In this document: in pieces, positions 10,732 through 23,599 of the stretch
Position numbering within the stretch: the first letter of the stretch is position 1
How the letters are laid out: each line of letters begins with the position of its first letter
NCBI GenBank assembly: GCA_019914995.1
Contig: CM034134.1
Span: forward strand, 3,790,463-3,854,462
DNA length: 64,000 nucleotides
Direction of reading: 5' to 3'
Source: Acanthochlamys bracteata
Taxonomy: Eukaryota; Streptophyta; Magnoliopsida; Pandanales; Velloziaceae
The notes under the pieces: model-generated
Told to the model about the DNA's origin: nothing
Database searches by the model: none
The model's input: the letters and a program-made list of their open reading frames with translations, nothing else
Position numbers and translations under genes: made by a program

Positions 10732-13159
10732 GTGATTCCATAAAGAAATCTACAAAACAAAAACTTGTCGAGGATTTACCGCCTTAATTAAGACATCCGC
10801 AGGGTTCCCTTTAGTAAGAATATTGAGTATATCAATGCTTTCACTAGAAACAACCTCATACCCAAATCACCTGTATAGTCTCTATCAACAAATCCTTTGA
10901 CAACAAAGTCAGACCCTTTATAACACAATGCAGTATTTAAGGTTCCTTTCATATACCAAAGGATCCCTTTCACTGTCTTCAAATGCTCAATGCTAGGACA
11001 TGCCATGAATCTACTTGTCACTCCGACTGCATATGTAATATCCGGTCGAGTGCAAATCATGGCATAAATTAGGCATCCCACTGTTGATTCATATGGTACT
11101 TGAGACATCCCTATTCTCTCTTACTGCTGTCTAGGGAACAATAAAGGGAATAGTCTGACACTTCTAAAGACTGGGGTAGACATCAGCTTACTACCATGCA
11201 TGTTGAACCGTTCCAACACTTTTCCTATATAACTAGCCTGAGATAGCCGAATCTCTTTATTGCCTCCATCTCGTCATATCTGCATCTCCAGGATTCTATT
11301 TGCTCGCCCCAAGTCCTTAGTATCGAATTCACTAGCCAGTGGAGACTTCAATTGTTGGATGCGATCCATACTTAGACCTACTGCAAGCATATCATCCACA
11401 TACAGCAACAAGATGACAAACTCACATCCCTCAAATATCTTGATATACACACAAGAGTCTAAGACAAGCTTGTTGTATCCAAGGCACCCGACACAAGAAT
11501 CAAATATCTTATACCAACACCGTAGTGCTTGCTTAAGCCCATAAAGAGATTTGGCCAACCGATAAGCCAAATTCTCCCTATCTTTCACAGCAAAGCTTTC
11601 TGGCTGGACCATATATATATGCTTTTCGAGCTCCCCCTGCAAGAACGCTGTCTTCACATCAAGCTGTTCAAGATGGAGATCCGATTATGCACATAACGCT
11701 AAAACCACGCAAATAGTTGTCAAACGTACCACTTGAGAGAAGATCTCGTCAAAGTCGATCCCTTCCTTCTGTGCATAGCCTTTCACCACCAGCCGAGTAC
11801 GATACCGTTCTACTTGATTATTGCTGTCTCGTTTGATCTTGAAAAACCATTTGTTCTAAATAGCCTTAGGGGCTTTGGACAGAGCGACCAGTTCCCATGT
11901 CCTATTTTTATGAAGCGGCTCAAACTTTTCCTGCATAGCTTCCATCCACAAAGACGCATATAGACTCTCTAACGCTTCTTTGAGAGAAGACTGCTTTCTT
12001 TCCTCTGTGAATAAGTAATATATAGATTTAGATGACTCTATAAAATATCCTCATACCTCTCAGGTGTCTTTTTGTTACTAGTAGAATGCGTAAGGAACAC
12101 AGACATAGGAACTCCATCCTCTTCTATTTGCCATCCCCTAGTACATACTCTAGATTAGGATCGTCTTTCTCACCATTCTCCTCCAGTACAGATGTGGTCA
12201 TCACTGCGAGTGATGCTTCTTCTCCTTTGCATCATCGTCATCAGTCATTCTTTGCAACTGGTTTTCACAAAGATGACATCCCCGCTGAAGATAACTGTAT
12301 GGGCAATGGAATCCCATAGGTAATACCCTAAACATCTTTAGCATACTATAGACATCTTCGGAACTTGATCCTGCTGCTGAATCAAGTTCCATCCGGACTT
12401 TGAACAACTTGAATACCTCAAAGACCTCCGACTTTTTTCGGATTGAGAACACACAAGTTCTCAAGTTCGAGTGAACCAAGTCGAGCTTGTCTTTGAACTA
12501 AAAAATTATCTCCAAACCTTTCAAAGTGTTGTTCACTGATGACACACTCCTTGCAGAATGGCAATTTTACCTTGGACAATCCCATTAGGAACTTCCGATC
12601 AATGGGGATCTTCAAACAACGTCCCGAGATGTGCCCATGTTTCAGGTGTCACACTCGCGTGATATCCTCAATGTTGTCCGATGCAACACAAGCATCTTCT
12701 GCACCCGTGTATCACCCCACGCACCTTGTATAAGTTTGAGTCAATCTTTTAGACTCCAGTTCTTCTAGCCCGTCCTCGATGACCTCCATGATCTCTTCTC
12801 CACCGCTAGTCTTGCATCACAGGTCATCCAGTTATCTTACAAACAACAACTTTTTCGTAAGACAAAAACAGAACGTATCTTGCTGATGATGCATCTCCTT
12901 ACATCATTTTGCCATAAGCTTGATAGAGCCGACTCCAGTAACTTGAAGGACTTGTCTATTTTCCATCCGCACGACCAATTCCAGAAACAGCTTCATAGTT
13001 ATGAAAAATGTGCCAGGATGCTCCATCATCAGAATTATACGCCACACAAGTAAGGGACGTCGACGGATCCACACCTCCAACCATGTTTGTCATGGTGTTG
13101 CATTCCTTCTCAATCTCGTACTTGTTTGCCATTGAAACAAGCCTGGCTCTAGTACCACT

Positions 13160-13730
13160 TGTTGGAATATCGAGTATGTTCGGTTGTCGATAGGTGTAGC
13201 AAAAATATAAAACACACTCAAGGATCTTGTGTAAGCAATACAAGAATTGAGATAAGAACAATACAAACACAAAAATAAGAAACTTACGTGAGAAAAAACA
13301 AGAAAAATCACATGGGAAGGCAAACTAGTTTTCAAAAAAATCACTAAACCAAAGCAATTACAAACTCTTGTGTTATACTTTAAATGTGAACTCTCAATAG
13401 AATGATTTGATTCTATCTCTCATACTTGATGTTGTGAGTGATCTTGATCATGATAATATTCCAAGCAAATGCTTCTCATTCATATATATAATGGCCCAAG
13501 AAAAATTTTGAACTTTCAAACGGTTGTCTTTCCATCTTCCCATTAATTGTCCAAATCCTTTAGCCTTCCTTCTTTCAAGAGATGCTTCAAAGTCCTCGAC
13601 TTTTGACTTTCCAACTTCTTGGGTGATGGTTCATCTTCCTTGACCTTTGGCATTCCAATATAAATGCATATTTAACTTGTTGCATCTTAATGAAGTACTA
13701 AATTACATAGTGAGTTTACAATATCTAACA
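13160..13730 (-). repeat. 5' LTR of Copia-2
   Basis: 571 bp from TGTTGGAATA to ATATCTAACA, directly adjoining a primer-site-like sequence on its left that differs at a few positions from the Copia-1 site. Confidence 0.8.
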
Positions 13731-15019
13731 TACTCTTCAATTGGATCTCCTATTTTGAGCTTTAGGGAGAGATTTTTGAGCTACGGGGAGAGATTACCCT
13801 CAATTGGTCCCATTTTATGAGCAGCGATAGCAAAATTAGTCTGCTCGATTCGTCTCAATTTCGAGCGGAGACGTCGAAAATTCAATCTTCGATTCAACAC
13901 AACTCGATGAATGTAAAACTTATTCTCGAGTCTATTTAATTTATTAAAGTTTCCAAAAAAAATTTGATCTTTCTAGATTTTTGGATTGATAGTGATTACC
14001 GGCTCGATCTCATCATAAGATGTTCAAAGTTTTGATGTTGTTGTTAATCTTCTCATAAGATGTTAATCTTCGTCTCTTAGTTGTTTCTTTGTTGATTTTG
14101 CTGCTAAAATATTTTTTTTACTAACGAAGGTGGAAAGTTGAAGCCTCTGAAAGAACCGAAGGCTGAGAAGAAACTGTTAATCTTATCATAAGATGTTCCC
14201 TCTTCGTCTGCAAGTGCCCAAGGTCAGTTAGCTTTTTCCACCTGTTCGTGTATTATGAAAACAACTTTGTACAGATTACATGCAAGCAAATTTCAGCTGC
14301 TGCACGTAATATGTACACAAGGAAATTTTGATAAAGGTGTTTGCTATAGGTTGCTATATATGTTGAAAATGATGCTCTTGTGGCATTGACACTGAGAAGA
14401 GGTTCTGTTTTCCATGTTTATCTTCTTGTGTAGTGCTTAGAGTATGCAATCATGGCATATAATAGTTATTTATATTTATATGTCAACCATTACTTGGTCC
14501 TAATGTCCTGTGTGACAGTGATCTAAAGGAGACTATACTTTTATCAATGCTACTCTTATTCTTATAGAAGTCCAATAACTTTCAAAGTTCAATACACCTA
14601 GTTTGTTTATGTTAATTTTTCTTACTTTTGACTATATGGTTTGTGGTTTCAAGACTTGACATAGTTATTTAAACTTCTCTCCACAAATGCCAATGAGTTT
14701 GAAGAGGTAACTTTGCAAGGCCAAAGACTTCAAATCTTTCTCATAAAAGCTGGTTCTTATAACCTTTAAGTAAATAATGTCACTTGGGCCACGATATACA
14801 TCTGTACCTATTTGTACTCTTATGGATTTAGCATCCACTACTGAACTCAATTTTCTGCAATACCAGCATTCTCTTCTCAAACATTGTAATTCTGTATTGA
14901 CTATGTGTATGACAAAGTTATGACAGTATCAAAGTGAGCAAATCCTTCTTAGATGTACTTATTTCAGTATCAAAGTTAGTCCAGAGTGTAGGAGCTGAGT
15001 GGGATAAGCAAGATTTAGG
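13731..15019. other. Unassigned intergenic DNA
   Basis: No recognisable gene. A short motif, approximately 'gttaatcttctcataagatgtt', recurs near 14000, 14045 and 14180, and a lysine-rich coding-like snippet occurs near 14130-14180. A minus-strand open frame at 14665-14880 has ordinary composition and no recognised domain, so I do not call it a gene. Confidence 0.3.
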
Positions 15020-16185
15020 TTTTTCTATGGTTTGAGGTTGACTAGAAGGGGTAGATTAGAAATGGAGGATCTGTAAGTCATCTGGTCCTTAAGCCATTCA
15101 TTGAAACCTTCAAAATTTTCATCCATCAACTTGTCAAACTTTTCAACCAAACCTTTTAGCTTTGCCTCATTCCTTTGGTCCAGTTCCATGATCCTTGTGT
15201 TCAATCCATTATACATGTGTTGGGTAGTGTCCTCAAGGGTCCAAAGTCTCCTTCTCAGATTTGTCCACTCATTTTTGAGGTCCCTAAAGTGATCGATGGG
15301 TACTCATACCATATATGGTGATGCAGCTGGCTGTTCACTTGATATAGCTAGTGGTTCGCTGGACTGAACTTGTTGTCCAGTGGGTGCATCTTACTGTTCT
15401 GGTGCCTTTAGTTGCTGTTGGGGATGCTGCTGGTGCTTCCTCTTGCACCGGTTCATCAAAATTCTCGTCAATTTTTTCATCAGCCCATGGAGTCAGTTGA
15501 TGAACTTTAAATCCAAGTGACATAAAATGCTTTGCACTGTGTCATTATAACTTTCCAAGGGCACACCTTTCTAGCGGCAAATTTCGGTAACAATGTGTGC
15601 ATAAGGGAATTGCTTGTTCCTTTCCTAAGCCACACTACTATGTGTCAACGCATGATACTGCCGAGATTAGAGATAGGCTGCCTCTCCTTGGAACTAAGAC
15701 TCAGCTAATGATGTGTAGGAGCACTAGGGACAGCAAGGGCAAGTGGGTGGCTGACTGATTTTTCTCCAGTATAACATAGTCTGTGCTAGTCATTTCAAAT
15801 GCTCAATCTTGCTCACTTGCACCTTCTCCAGATCCTTATAGTAAGGCGTGTTCAAGAGTAAGGACAAGTTTCTCTGGTTAATGTGCATCTCAATGCCATC
15901 CATTATGGAGAAGCCAGAGAAGGTATTGGGTTGAAGATTTGCATAGAGCTCTGAACAACTTCTTCATAGTAGATCTCCAGGCACACTTTTAAAAATTGCC
16001 ATCCTTGAAATTCAAAAATATCTAGAGCATTCAGTCTGGTGCAAGCAAAATCATCATACTTAACTTTTGTAAGGGGAAGCACGGTGAAGGATTGGTGCTT
16101 AATGGTAGTTGGCTTGAGCTTTCATCCCGATGAATCTCTCATCAACATAGGTGGATCCTGACTTCGGCATTGTGATTTGAATCAA
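15020..16185 (-). pseudogene. Decayed coding remnant resembling the retroelement-associated 'putative plant transposon protein' family
   Basis: Minus-strand translations in several frames carry protein-like stretches in order: 'MPKSGSTYVDERFIGMKA' near 16170, 'LNALDIFEFQGWQFLKV' near 16000, 'NLSLLLNTPYYKDLEKV' near 15850, and near the end a charged, coiled-coil-like part containing 'RNEAKLKGLVEKFDKLM' at about 15130. This architecture recalls a plant protein family usually found inside retrotransposons or as their captured cargo. The match is from memory and weak. The copy is broken, and it lies next to Copia fragments, which supports an element origin. It could instead be a dead host gene. 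Confidence 0.35.
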
Positions 16186-16439
16186 GGTTCAAAGAATTTT
16201 GGCTGGATCGGCTAGGGAAGCAAATTGGTTTAGCTCAACCGAGGGAAGAAGGATATGAACAGTAGGTAGGGTTTGAGCTCAGTGAGGAGAAAATAACATA
16301 GGAGCCAGTAGATTAAATAGGCATTAGCACGTATGGAAAGAAAATTTTGTACAGGAATAAAACTCTAAACAAGGAAAGAACACTAGATAAGGAAGGAAAA
16401 GTTTTAGTAGCACCCACTACCTCCTTTAGACATTATTGT

Positions 16440-17105
16440 TAAAATCACTAAGTCTACTAGTAGTTAAGTGGAGAAGTGATAAGATCATACCTCTATAGAG
16501 CTTTTGATCAACAAACATATTTACTTGATTCATCTTTGTCAAGCTTAGTGTTTGTGGCAATGGGGGTACTTACACTTTTTGATACTTGATGTACTTCTTA
16601 AATAAATCCCTAACATACTTTCCTTGGTTTATGAAAATGCCATTGTGAAGTTGATTGATCTGAAGCCAAGAAAATAGTTGAGTTCTCCCATCATGCTCAT
16701 TTCAAACTCACGCTACATAAGCTTCGCAAACCATTTGCACAAGGATTCATTAGTAGCACTGAAAATAATATCATCCACAAACACTTGTACTACTAAGATG
16801 TCATTCTTATCATGCTTAATAATAAAAAGAGTTGAGTCAATTTTACTGCGAGAGAAACCTTCCTCCATAAAAGGACTAATACCAAGCATGTGGTGCTTGT
16901 TTGAGTTGAAAAAAGCTTTTGATAACTTGTGTACATATCCGGGTGCCTTGAATTTTCAAAACCTGGCGGTTGCTCAACAAAAAACGCATCTTCTTTGATA
17001 AACATGCTGAGAAACATACTTTTCACATCCATCCGAAACAACTTGAGATGCATGTGACATGCAAATGCAAATAACAAGCGAAAAGCTTCCAAACGTGCAA
17101 AAGCA
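16440..17105 (-). mobile_element. Copia fragment of a SIRE-like lineage (RT region)
   Basis: Minus-strand translations show reverse-transcriptase motifs of a different Copia lineage from Copia-1 and -2, including 'FVEQPPGFEN' near 16960 and 'VQVFVDDIIFSATNESL' near 16770, followed by an 'EFEMSMMGELNYFLG' block. No LTR is recognisable. It is a broken fragment that abuts a Copia-2-type fragment at about 17106. Confidence 0.7.
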
Positions 17106-18178
17106 TCATAAGTTTCCCTCCTTGTTCCTTACCACCATACATGTTCAACCATTCCAACACTTTTCTTAGATAACTAGTCTGAGACAGCCGAATCTCTCTA
17201 TTGCCTCTATTTCGCCATATCTGCATCCCCAGGATTCTGTTTGCTAGCCCCAAGCTCTTAGTATCGAATTCACTAGTCATTTGAGCCTTCAATTTTTGGA
17301 TACGACCTATGCTTGGACCTGCCACAAGCATATCATCCACATATAGCAGCAAGACGACAAACTCACCTCCCACAAATCTTAATGTACACACAAGAGTCTG
17401 AGACCAGCTTGTTGTATCCAAGGCTCCCGATATAAGAATCAAATCTCTTATACCAACACCACGTTCCTTGCTTAAGCCATGAAGAGATTTGGCCAACCGA
17501 CAAACCAGATTCTCCCTATCTTTCACAGCAAAATTCCTGGCTTGACCATATATTTCTCCTCTTCAAGCTCCCTGTGCAAAAACATTATTTCAACATTGAA
17601 CTGTTTAAGAAGGAGAACTGATGATGCACACAGAGCTAAGACCGCACGAATAGTTATCAAACATACCACTGGAGAGAAAATCTCGTAAAAGTCGATCCTT
17701 TCTATCTGCGCGTAGCCATTCAGCACCAGCCGAGCACAATGCCGTTTTATTTGATCATTCCTGCCTCGCTTGATCTTGTAGATTCATTTATTCCTAATAG
17801 ACTTACGGCTTTTGGACAGAGGGACCAGCTCCCATGTCTTATTTTTATGAAGCGCCTCATTCTCTTCCTACATAGCTTCCATCTATAGAGACGCATCTGG
17901 ACTCTCCAGTGTTTTCTTGAAAGTAGATGGCTCTCCTTATTTTATGAATAAGCAATATGCAAATTGAGATAACTACATAAAATAGTCCTCATACCTCTCA
18001 GGTGTGTTTCTCTTGCGAGTTGAACGCCTAAAGAATGTAGGCCTGGGAACTCCACCCTCTTCCATGTGCTCATCAGCTGGTTCAGACTCCAAATTATAAT
18101 CGTCTTTCTCATCATTCTCCTCTAGTACCGATGTGGTTATCGCTGGGAGTGATGCCTCCTTCTCCTTTATATTATCGA
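17106..18178 (-). mobile_element. Copia-2-family fragment (RT and preceding region)
   Basis: Closely parallels 11150-12240 of Copia-2, including 'LLYVDDMLVAG' near 17330 and the non-coding landmark 'catacctctcaggtgtgtttct' region near 17990. No LTR belongs to it. It is broken and ends sharply at both sides, with SIRE-like Copia sequence on the left and unrelated DNA on the right. Confidence 0.75.
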
Positions 18179-18713
18179 GTTGCTGTTAAGATTGGGTTCA
18201 CTTGGATGCGTCAGCATTGGCAAGTACAAAACAGCAAACTTTCCTATTTTTTTTAAAAATTCTTTCTTCATGAAATAATATGATATTTTGAATAGCTACT
18301 TAAAGTTGTTTTCTACATAAAAAAAGTTAGACCTCTAAAATCTTGCCTGAATAGAAAGATATTCCATTTGCCATGTGCTGTCCCGAGGTGATGTCCAAGT
18401 GATCCTATAGAGTTAGGCAGTGTGATCAACAATCTTCACAGACTTTTTCTGTCTTTGTTACCTGATCAAATTTCGGCCTCTATGTCATACTATCTTTCAA
18501 CTGCCACAAAGAAATCTCCATTTGGTGCTCTAAGATAAAGGCTATGGATGTATAAAGTTGGCATCCCAATAAGGTTTCAACACTTGGCCAAAATCTGCTT
18601 GCAGTTCTGTCCAGCTCCATATGCTACTCAAATCTAATGTAGTAGACATGTTTAAAGCTTAGCAAAGATTCTCAAATATAAGTTATCATCAAAATACTTG
18701 GGATGCCAACATA
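18179..18713. other. Spacer upstream of the CACTA remnant
   Basis: AT-rich DNA with no recognised gene. It may include the 5' part of the CACTA element, but I could not find a convincing CACTA terminal repeat. Confidence 0.3.
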
Positions 18714-20490
18714 ATGGATAAGGGTTGGATGAGAATTAAGAACGGAGTGAGGAGAGAATATATTCAAGGAGTGAAACAATTTATGAAATTTGCACGTGAG
18801 CATGTATGAAATATTGATTCGATGTCCATGAAGATTTTGTTTGAATGTATATTGGTAAGTTTGGGAAGTGGTCGAAATACACCTAACAAGAAAGGGTAAT
18901 CATGGTGACGTATACCACGTGGTTGGATCATAGATAGAAGCTTCCAGAAACTGGCAATTAATCAAGTGGAGGATTAGAGCATGCTCCTGTTCCAGATGTC
19001 GAGAGTGATGATGATGAATTATTTGAAATGCTGCAGGATATTGATAGCAGTTAGCTTGTTGATGTCAGGAACGGGCAACATACACCTGTAAATGCTGATA
19101 ACAATGAACAACTTGATAGGTTCAATACTTTACTATGAGATTTTCAAAATTCGCTGTTTGGGGTATTAATGGACCTTCATGTCTTTCATTCATCATGAGA
19201 TTGGTTAACCTGAAAGTGCAAAACTAAGCAATGAATAAGATGGTTGATGATATTAAGGATTTTGGTGATACGGTACCTACAGCCGACAAATCCATCATCA
19301 TATTACGAGGCTAAAAAAGTGTTGTGGTGTCTAGGATTGATGGGAGCCTATCCATGCATGCAAGTACAACTATGTCCTTTTTAAAAAAAAATACGATGGA
19401 AAGATGCAATGAATCGAGATGGAAGCACACTGGTGTTCCGGGCAAAAAGATAGATCAGAAGGTATTTCGTGACTTTCCTTTGACCCCGAGATTGCAAAGA
19501 TTACATATGCCAAAAACTGCATTAGATATGCGTTTGCATAAGGAATAACTTGCCTCAAATGAAAATTTGTTGAGACATCCACCAGATAGTAATGCTTGGA
19601 AATAATTTGATAAAAAACTTTAACATATTTTGAGGATCCTCGTAATGTGTTGCTTAGTTTATCAATGGATGGTTTCACTCTATTCAACTATATGAATAAG
19701 CCATATAACATGTGGCCAGCTATACTAACACCGTATAGCTTGCCTCAATCGGGATATACGAAAGGCTCATTTTTCATGTTGTCATTATTAAATCCAGGCC
19801 CAAGCCAGACTAGTAAAGTTCTTGATGTATTCTTATCTCCACGGAAGATGAATGAAGGATTTGAGGGAGCCGGGGGTTAAAACATATGGCGTGGTTTCTA
19901 AAAGGATGTTCAATATACATGCTTGGGTCATTTGGGCTATCAGTGACTTTCCTTATATGTGGAGATCTTTCTGGTTTAGTCATGACTTGCGTGTCCAATT
20001 TGCAATAGGAATACATCTTGGGAGAGTATAAAGAATAAGATAGGTTACAGAGATCACCAATGATTTTTACCTCTCAATCACTGTTTGAGAAAGCGTAAAA
20101 AGTTTAATAAACGTCTAGAGGAGGTGTAAGCCAGGAGACCTGACTGTAGAGGATATACTATTTCATTTGGAGGTCGTGATCGAAACACAACTTTGGATGC
20201 CGGTGACATTAAAAAAACAAAAGCGACCAGCTGAATATTTGAGTTGGTCCAAGAAAAGCATATTTTAGAAATTGGCTTATTGGAAGCATTTGCTGTTAAG
20301 TCATAATCTTGACATTATGCATATTGAAAATAACATTGTCCCTCCTAAGTACATAGGTGTTGTTTATGCAACATGACAAATGTATAACCCAGCTTCAAAC
20401 AACTTTTTTGAATTGGCCATTATTAAGTTAGGCAATATTTAGGGATACATCGAGATCAAGATGTACTAATTTTAACTATTCAGATTACGA
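18714..20490 (+). pseudogene. CACTA (En/Spm) TNP2-like transposase remnant
   Basis: The plus strand carries, in TNP2 order, a transposase-associated N-terminus from ATG 18714 ('MDKGWMRIKNGVRREYI'), an acidic stretch near 18990-19060 ('VPDVESDDDELFEML'), a short Cys/Ser region, 'FPLTPRLQRLHM' near 19480, 'LLRHPPDSNAWK' near 19575, the hallmark 'DGFTLFNYMNKPYNMWP' at about 19670, 'SFFMLSLLNPGP' at about 19775, 'GVKTYGV' near 19880, and 'HNLDIMHIENN' near 20310. These correspond to the TNP2/Transposase_21 core. Family members cut and paste DNA elements with CACTA ends. Several frameshifts and stops separate the blocks (for example the frame opened at 19324 closes at 19548 and resumes at 19647), so it is dead. 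No second ORF or terminal repeats were found. Confidence 0.85.
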
Positions 20491-21279
20491 ATTACAATTG
20501 ATAATTCATATGGATTGATATAATGACTTAAATCTTTCTGGATGTAAAGATCAAGGAACAAAATGACAATCTTCAACAGCAGTAAGAAGTCTTCCTTACA
20601 AAGCATGATCAAGAATCCACTACAATTTTATCTTGGAAGCTGCAATCTCTAGTACAATAGTTTCTATGATTATTATAAAAGCCTCTCTCTAATCTTAATG
20701 GAATAATATAAAGACATATCCAAAAATCTTCCTGTATCATAAAAAGGAAACTATTACCACCATTATTAACTCCAAAAAGCAAAGGCATTTCTTCCAAATC
20801 CTGGAAGAGATCATAAAGTAAACATGTGTTCGTCATTAATCAATGTTATGTCCTAGATTGTCCAGAATGTTGATGTAGATTTCGGGACCCTCTAAATAAT
20901 GAACCTGTATAAGCTTCATGAAGTAAATGCTTTCTGGTCCAGCACCTTTAGACCTGCACAATTAGCATCAAATTTCACAATGCCCAAATGTATAATGCAC
21001 TCACGGAGATTTAGTATATGATGTTTCTTTTATACATACGAATTTGTCATACATGCCTAGTTGATTAAAGAGAATACACGACTCAAGCAAAATAGTCCTT
21101 ATTTTTCAAAAAATATTATTTCGATGATTCCAGTAATTTGCATAAGCTTTGAAATAACTTAAGAGAGATTTATTTTATATAGTAAAAAACAAATCCATAT
21201 AAGCTACAAAACACTTACGAAAGAAGTTTTTTGAGTAATTTATGAGACAAGAGTATTTCTAAAACTTGTTAATGTGTTA
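20491..21279. other. Unassigned DNA 3' of the CACTA remnant
   Basis: About 790 bp of AT-rich sequence. A 75-codon minus-strand frame at 20609-20836 has no recognised domain. The CACTA element may extend into this stretch, but I see no terminal repeat. Confidence 0.3.
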
Positions 21280-22140
21280 CAAATTTCATGTTACAAGTCT
21301 CTTACTAGACCCTATCATATATTATCATCAATCTTATCATTTTTTTTCTCAATTCCATGTGACTAACTTAAACAATATGGGACTACACTTATATAACAGA
21401 TCAAAATAAGATGAGCTTATACACAAACCAAAATATAATATAATGCACCCCCTCAAGTTCATTGTAGGTCAAACAATAGGATTCTGCCTAATAATGTTTG
21501 TGTGAGATGCGATTTTGTGAAGAAATCCGTTATTGATCAGTAGATGTAACATGCAGTAATAAAATAGTGGTTCCGAAAAATACTCACAACCAAAATTACA
21601 ATCAATCTTAATATGTTTCATTTGTTCATGAAAAATTGCATAGATTGCAATTTGCGTAGCACTCTGATTGTCACAGTGAAGAGTTGTAGATCCTATAAGT
21701 ATAATGCCCATATCAATAACAATTTTCTCACATGAAAAATCTCCCTAGTAGTATCAGTCATAATTCTGTACTCTGCTTTTATAGAAGAACATGCAATCAC
21801 TTCTTGTTGCTTGCTTCATAACGAGATCAAAGAATCACCAAGAATAAACATAAATCTGTAGTATACCATTTTGGTGGTTCGATCACCAGTCCAATCTATA
21901 TCTAAAAGGCTTTAAGTTTCAAATTAGATGTAGAAAATAAAAAAGTGATCGAGTAATGGTACCTTGAAAATATATGAGATTCGAAGTAAAAAATGGCCAA
22001 TGGCAACCAGTTTCATTAGGATATAAAATCAAATGAAAGTAACTGAACCACATAAGTGCATTAGGTAAATTTATTTGTTTATGCGAAGCTTATTTCTACA
22101 CAATAAGCAGTACGGTTTCCTCTTCAGAGGAAGCATACCA
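21280..22140 (-). mobile_element. Copia fragment: LTR edge, polypurine tract and RNase H
   Basis: On the minus strand the RNase H motif 'TLHCDNQSATQIA' (about 21680) and 'HEQMKHIKIDC' (about 21620) precede a purine tract reading 'ACTTGAGGGGGTGCA' near 21440-21460, beyond which an LTR-like AT-rich stretch runs left to about 21280. Upstream RNase H sequence extends to about 22140. This is the 3' end of a Copia element of a third lineage, broken, with the rest absent. Confidence 0.65.
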
Positions 22141-22589
22141 TAAACTAATATTGTTCTTTTGTGTAGATAAAAGATTTCATAACTAGCAGGTTATAAAAAA
22201 TTGCTAGATTTTCTTCTTGTTTTAGGACGTCATGTCTTAAAAAAAATGGTGAAGGTTTGGAGCTGGTTTGGCAGTTCAGCAGAGAGATTGTTTTAGGAGA
22301 AATTAACTATTTGAAGGTTGTTAAGGTTGGCATTGTTGGACGGAATTTGTCATGTGAGCTTGTTGTTTGAAAAATCCTTGCAACAAAAAATATTCCAAAG
22401 AGAATTCAAGAACTATGAGAAAACCAATCAAATTTAAGACAACAAAAGAAGATAGCTAGAGTTTGCGGAGAATCCAACAAAGTCATGAGGGAAGTGGAGT
22501 TGCCAATCTAGGATGGAATGCTAGACTGTTCTTTGCTCAAATCTGTACACTAGCAATAGCTTCAGTTTCCCAATGCTTGCCGGAATACA
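22141..22589. other. Unassigned DNA
   Basis: About 450 bp with no gene or repeat that I can recognise. It may contain the unrecognised left edge of the LTR-like sequence that follows. Confidence 0.3.
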
Positions 22590-23599
22590 ATGTTATATCC
22601 TGCTCCATCTAAGACCAAGCCCAAAGCATCAAGTGTAAAAGCCCAATCCACTTATCTTCCCTTATCTTCCTTCTCGTTTATTTTTATTTTTCTTCTTTTT
22701 CATCTTCTTCTCCCGATAGCCACGGGACCTGCTTCATCTTCTACGTGCGAGCATCTCCTTCGGCTACGATGATCTCTTCCCTGTCATTTAGGCCATCAGC
22801 TTTCTCCTTTCCGGTTATCATCATCGCAATTCCGGTGAACCTTCCCGCTTGACCGAAAGTTTGGGATTTTGCCAGGCCACTTCACCAGCGATCCGGCCAA
22901 GCCTAGTAGCTACAGACCCTTTCAACATCATGCTGATGTTTTCGCCACACCAAATTTCAGTGATTATTAGCTCCGGCGTGTAGATCGTAAGTGTTGTGCT
23001 AAAGCGATGACCTATAGTTTTTGGATGCGGCGTCTGTTTTTGGTTAGTTGTCTCCACCTGGATCAACTATTGCTGTTGCTTCTTCTTGCTGTTGAAATTT
23101 CTTCTCCTGTCGGAATCCTAGCTTCCCTGGAATTGGGCGAGTAGGCGGGACTAGAGGTATCTTCCATCATAAATTCTACAAGTTCACCGCTAGGATACGA
23201 AACCTATTCGAACTCCAATCATCTTGTTTAGTTGGTAAGCTCTTGAATCTTGTTAGTTCTAGCATTAATTACGTAGTGATTAGAATCAGACAAATGGTTG
23301 AATGCATCCAACTGTAGAATGCGAATCGTGTGGCGTTTTTATTTTGGACTTGAATTCGGTTATGCCCTATATTGGAATTTTGAGTTTAGCCTCCATTTGT
23401 CGTATTTGAATAATGAATGTACTAGTACGTGCATTAGGATTGCGCGAGTGATTAGTAATGTAGTGGTGCAGAATAGAGTTGACCTGTGATCCTGAGTAAT
23501 TGCGTGGACCTCAAAAGAGGGGTTACCATGCCTTTCTTTATATAATGATATTGTTAGATCTTTTGGCATAGGTAACATCTACTAGGTTTAGAAGTAGCG

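Larger units (their letters stand above)
9372..13730 (-). mobile_element. Copia-2: second Ty1/Copia fossil
   Basis: Minus-strand order: 5' LTR (13160-13730), a degenerate primer site just inside it, remnants of gag, protease and pre-integrase/integrase (about 12200-13150), reverse transcriptase (about 11274-11900, with 'LLYVDDML' near 11390) and RNase H-side sequence (about 10788-11260), a polypurine-like tract and 3' LTR (9372-9938). RT sequence is close to that of Copia-1, but the LTRs differ, so they are sister families. It is shorter than a full element and broken many times. An internal tandem duplication lies at 9670-10731. A further fragment of this family lies at 17106-18178. Confidence 0.85.

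Noticed and set aside
14130-14225. Lysine/glutamate-rich snippet resembling a histone H2B N-terminus
   Set aside because: Too short and without any histone-fold sequence following it.
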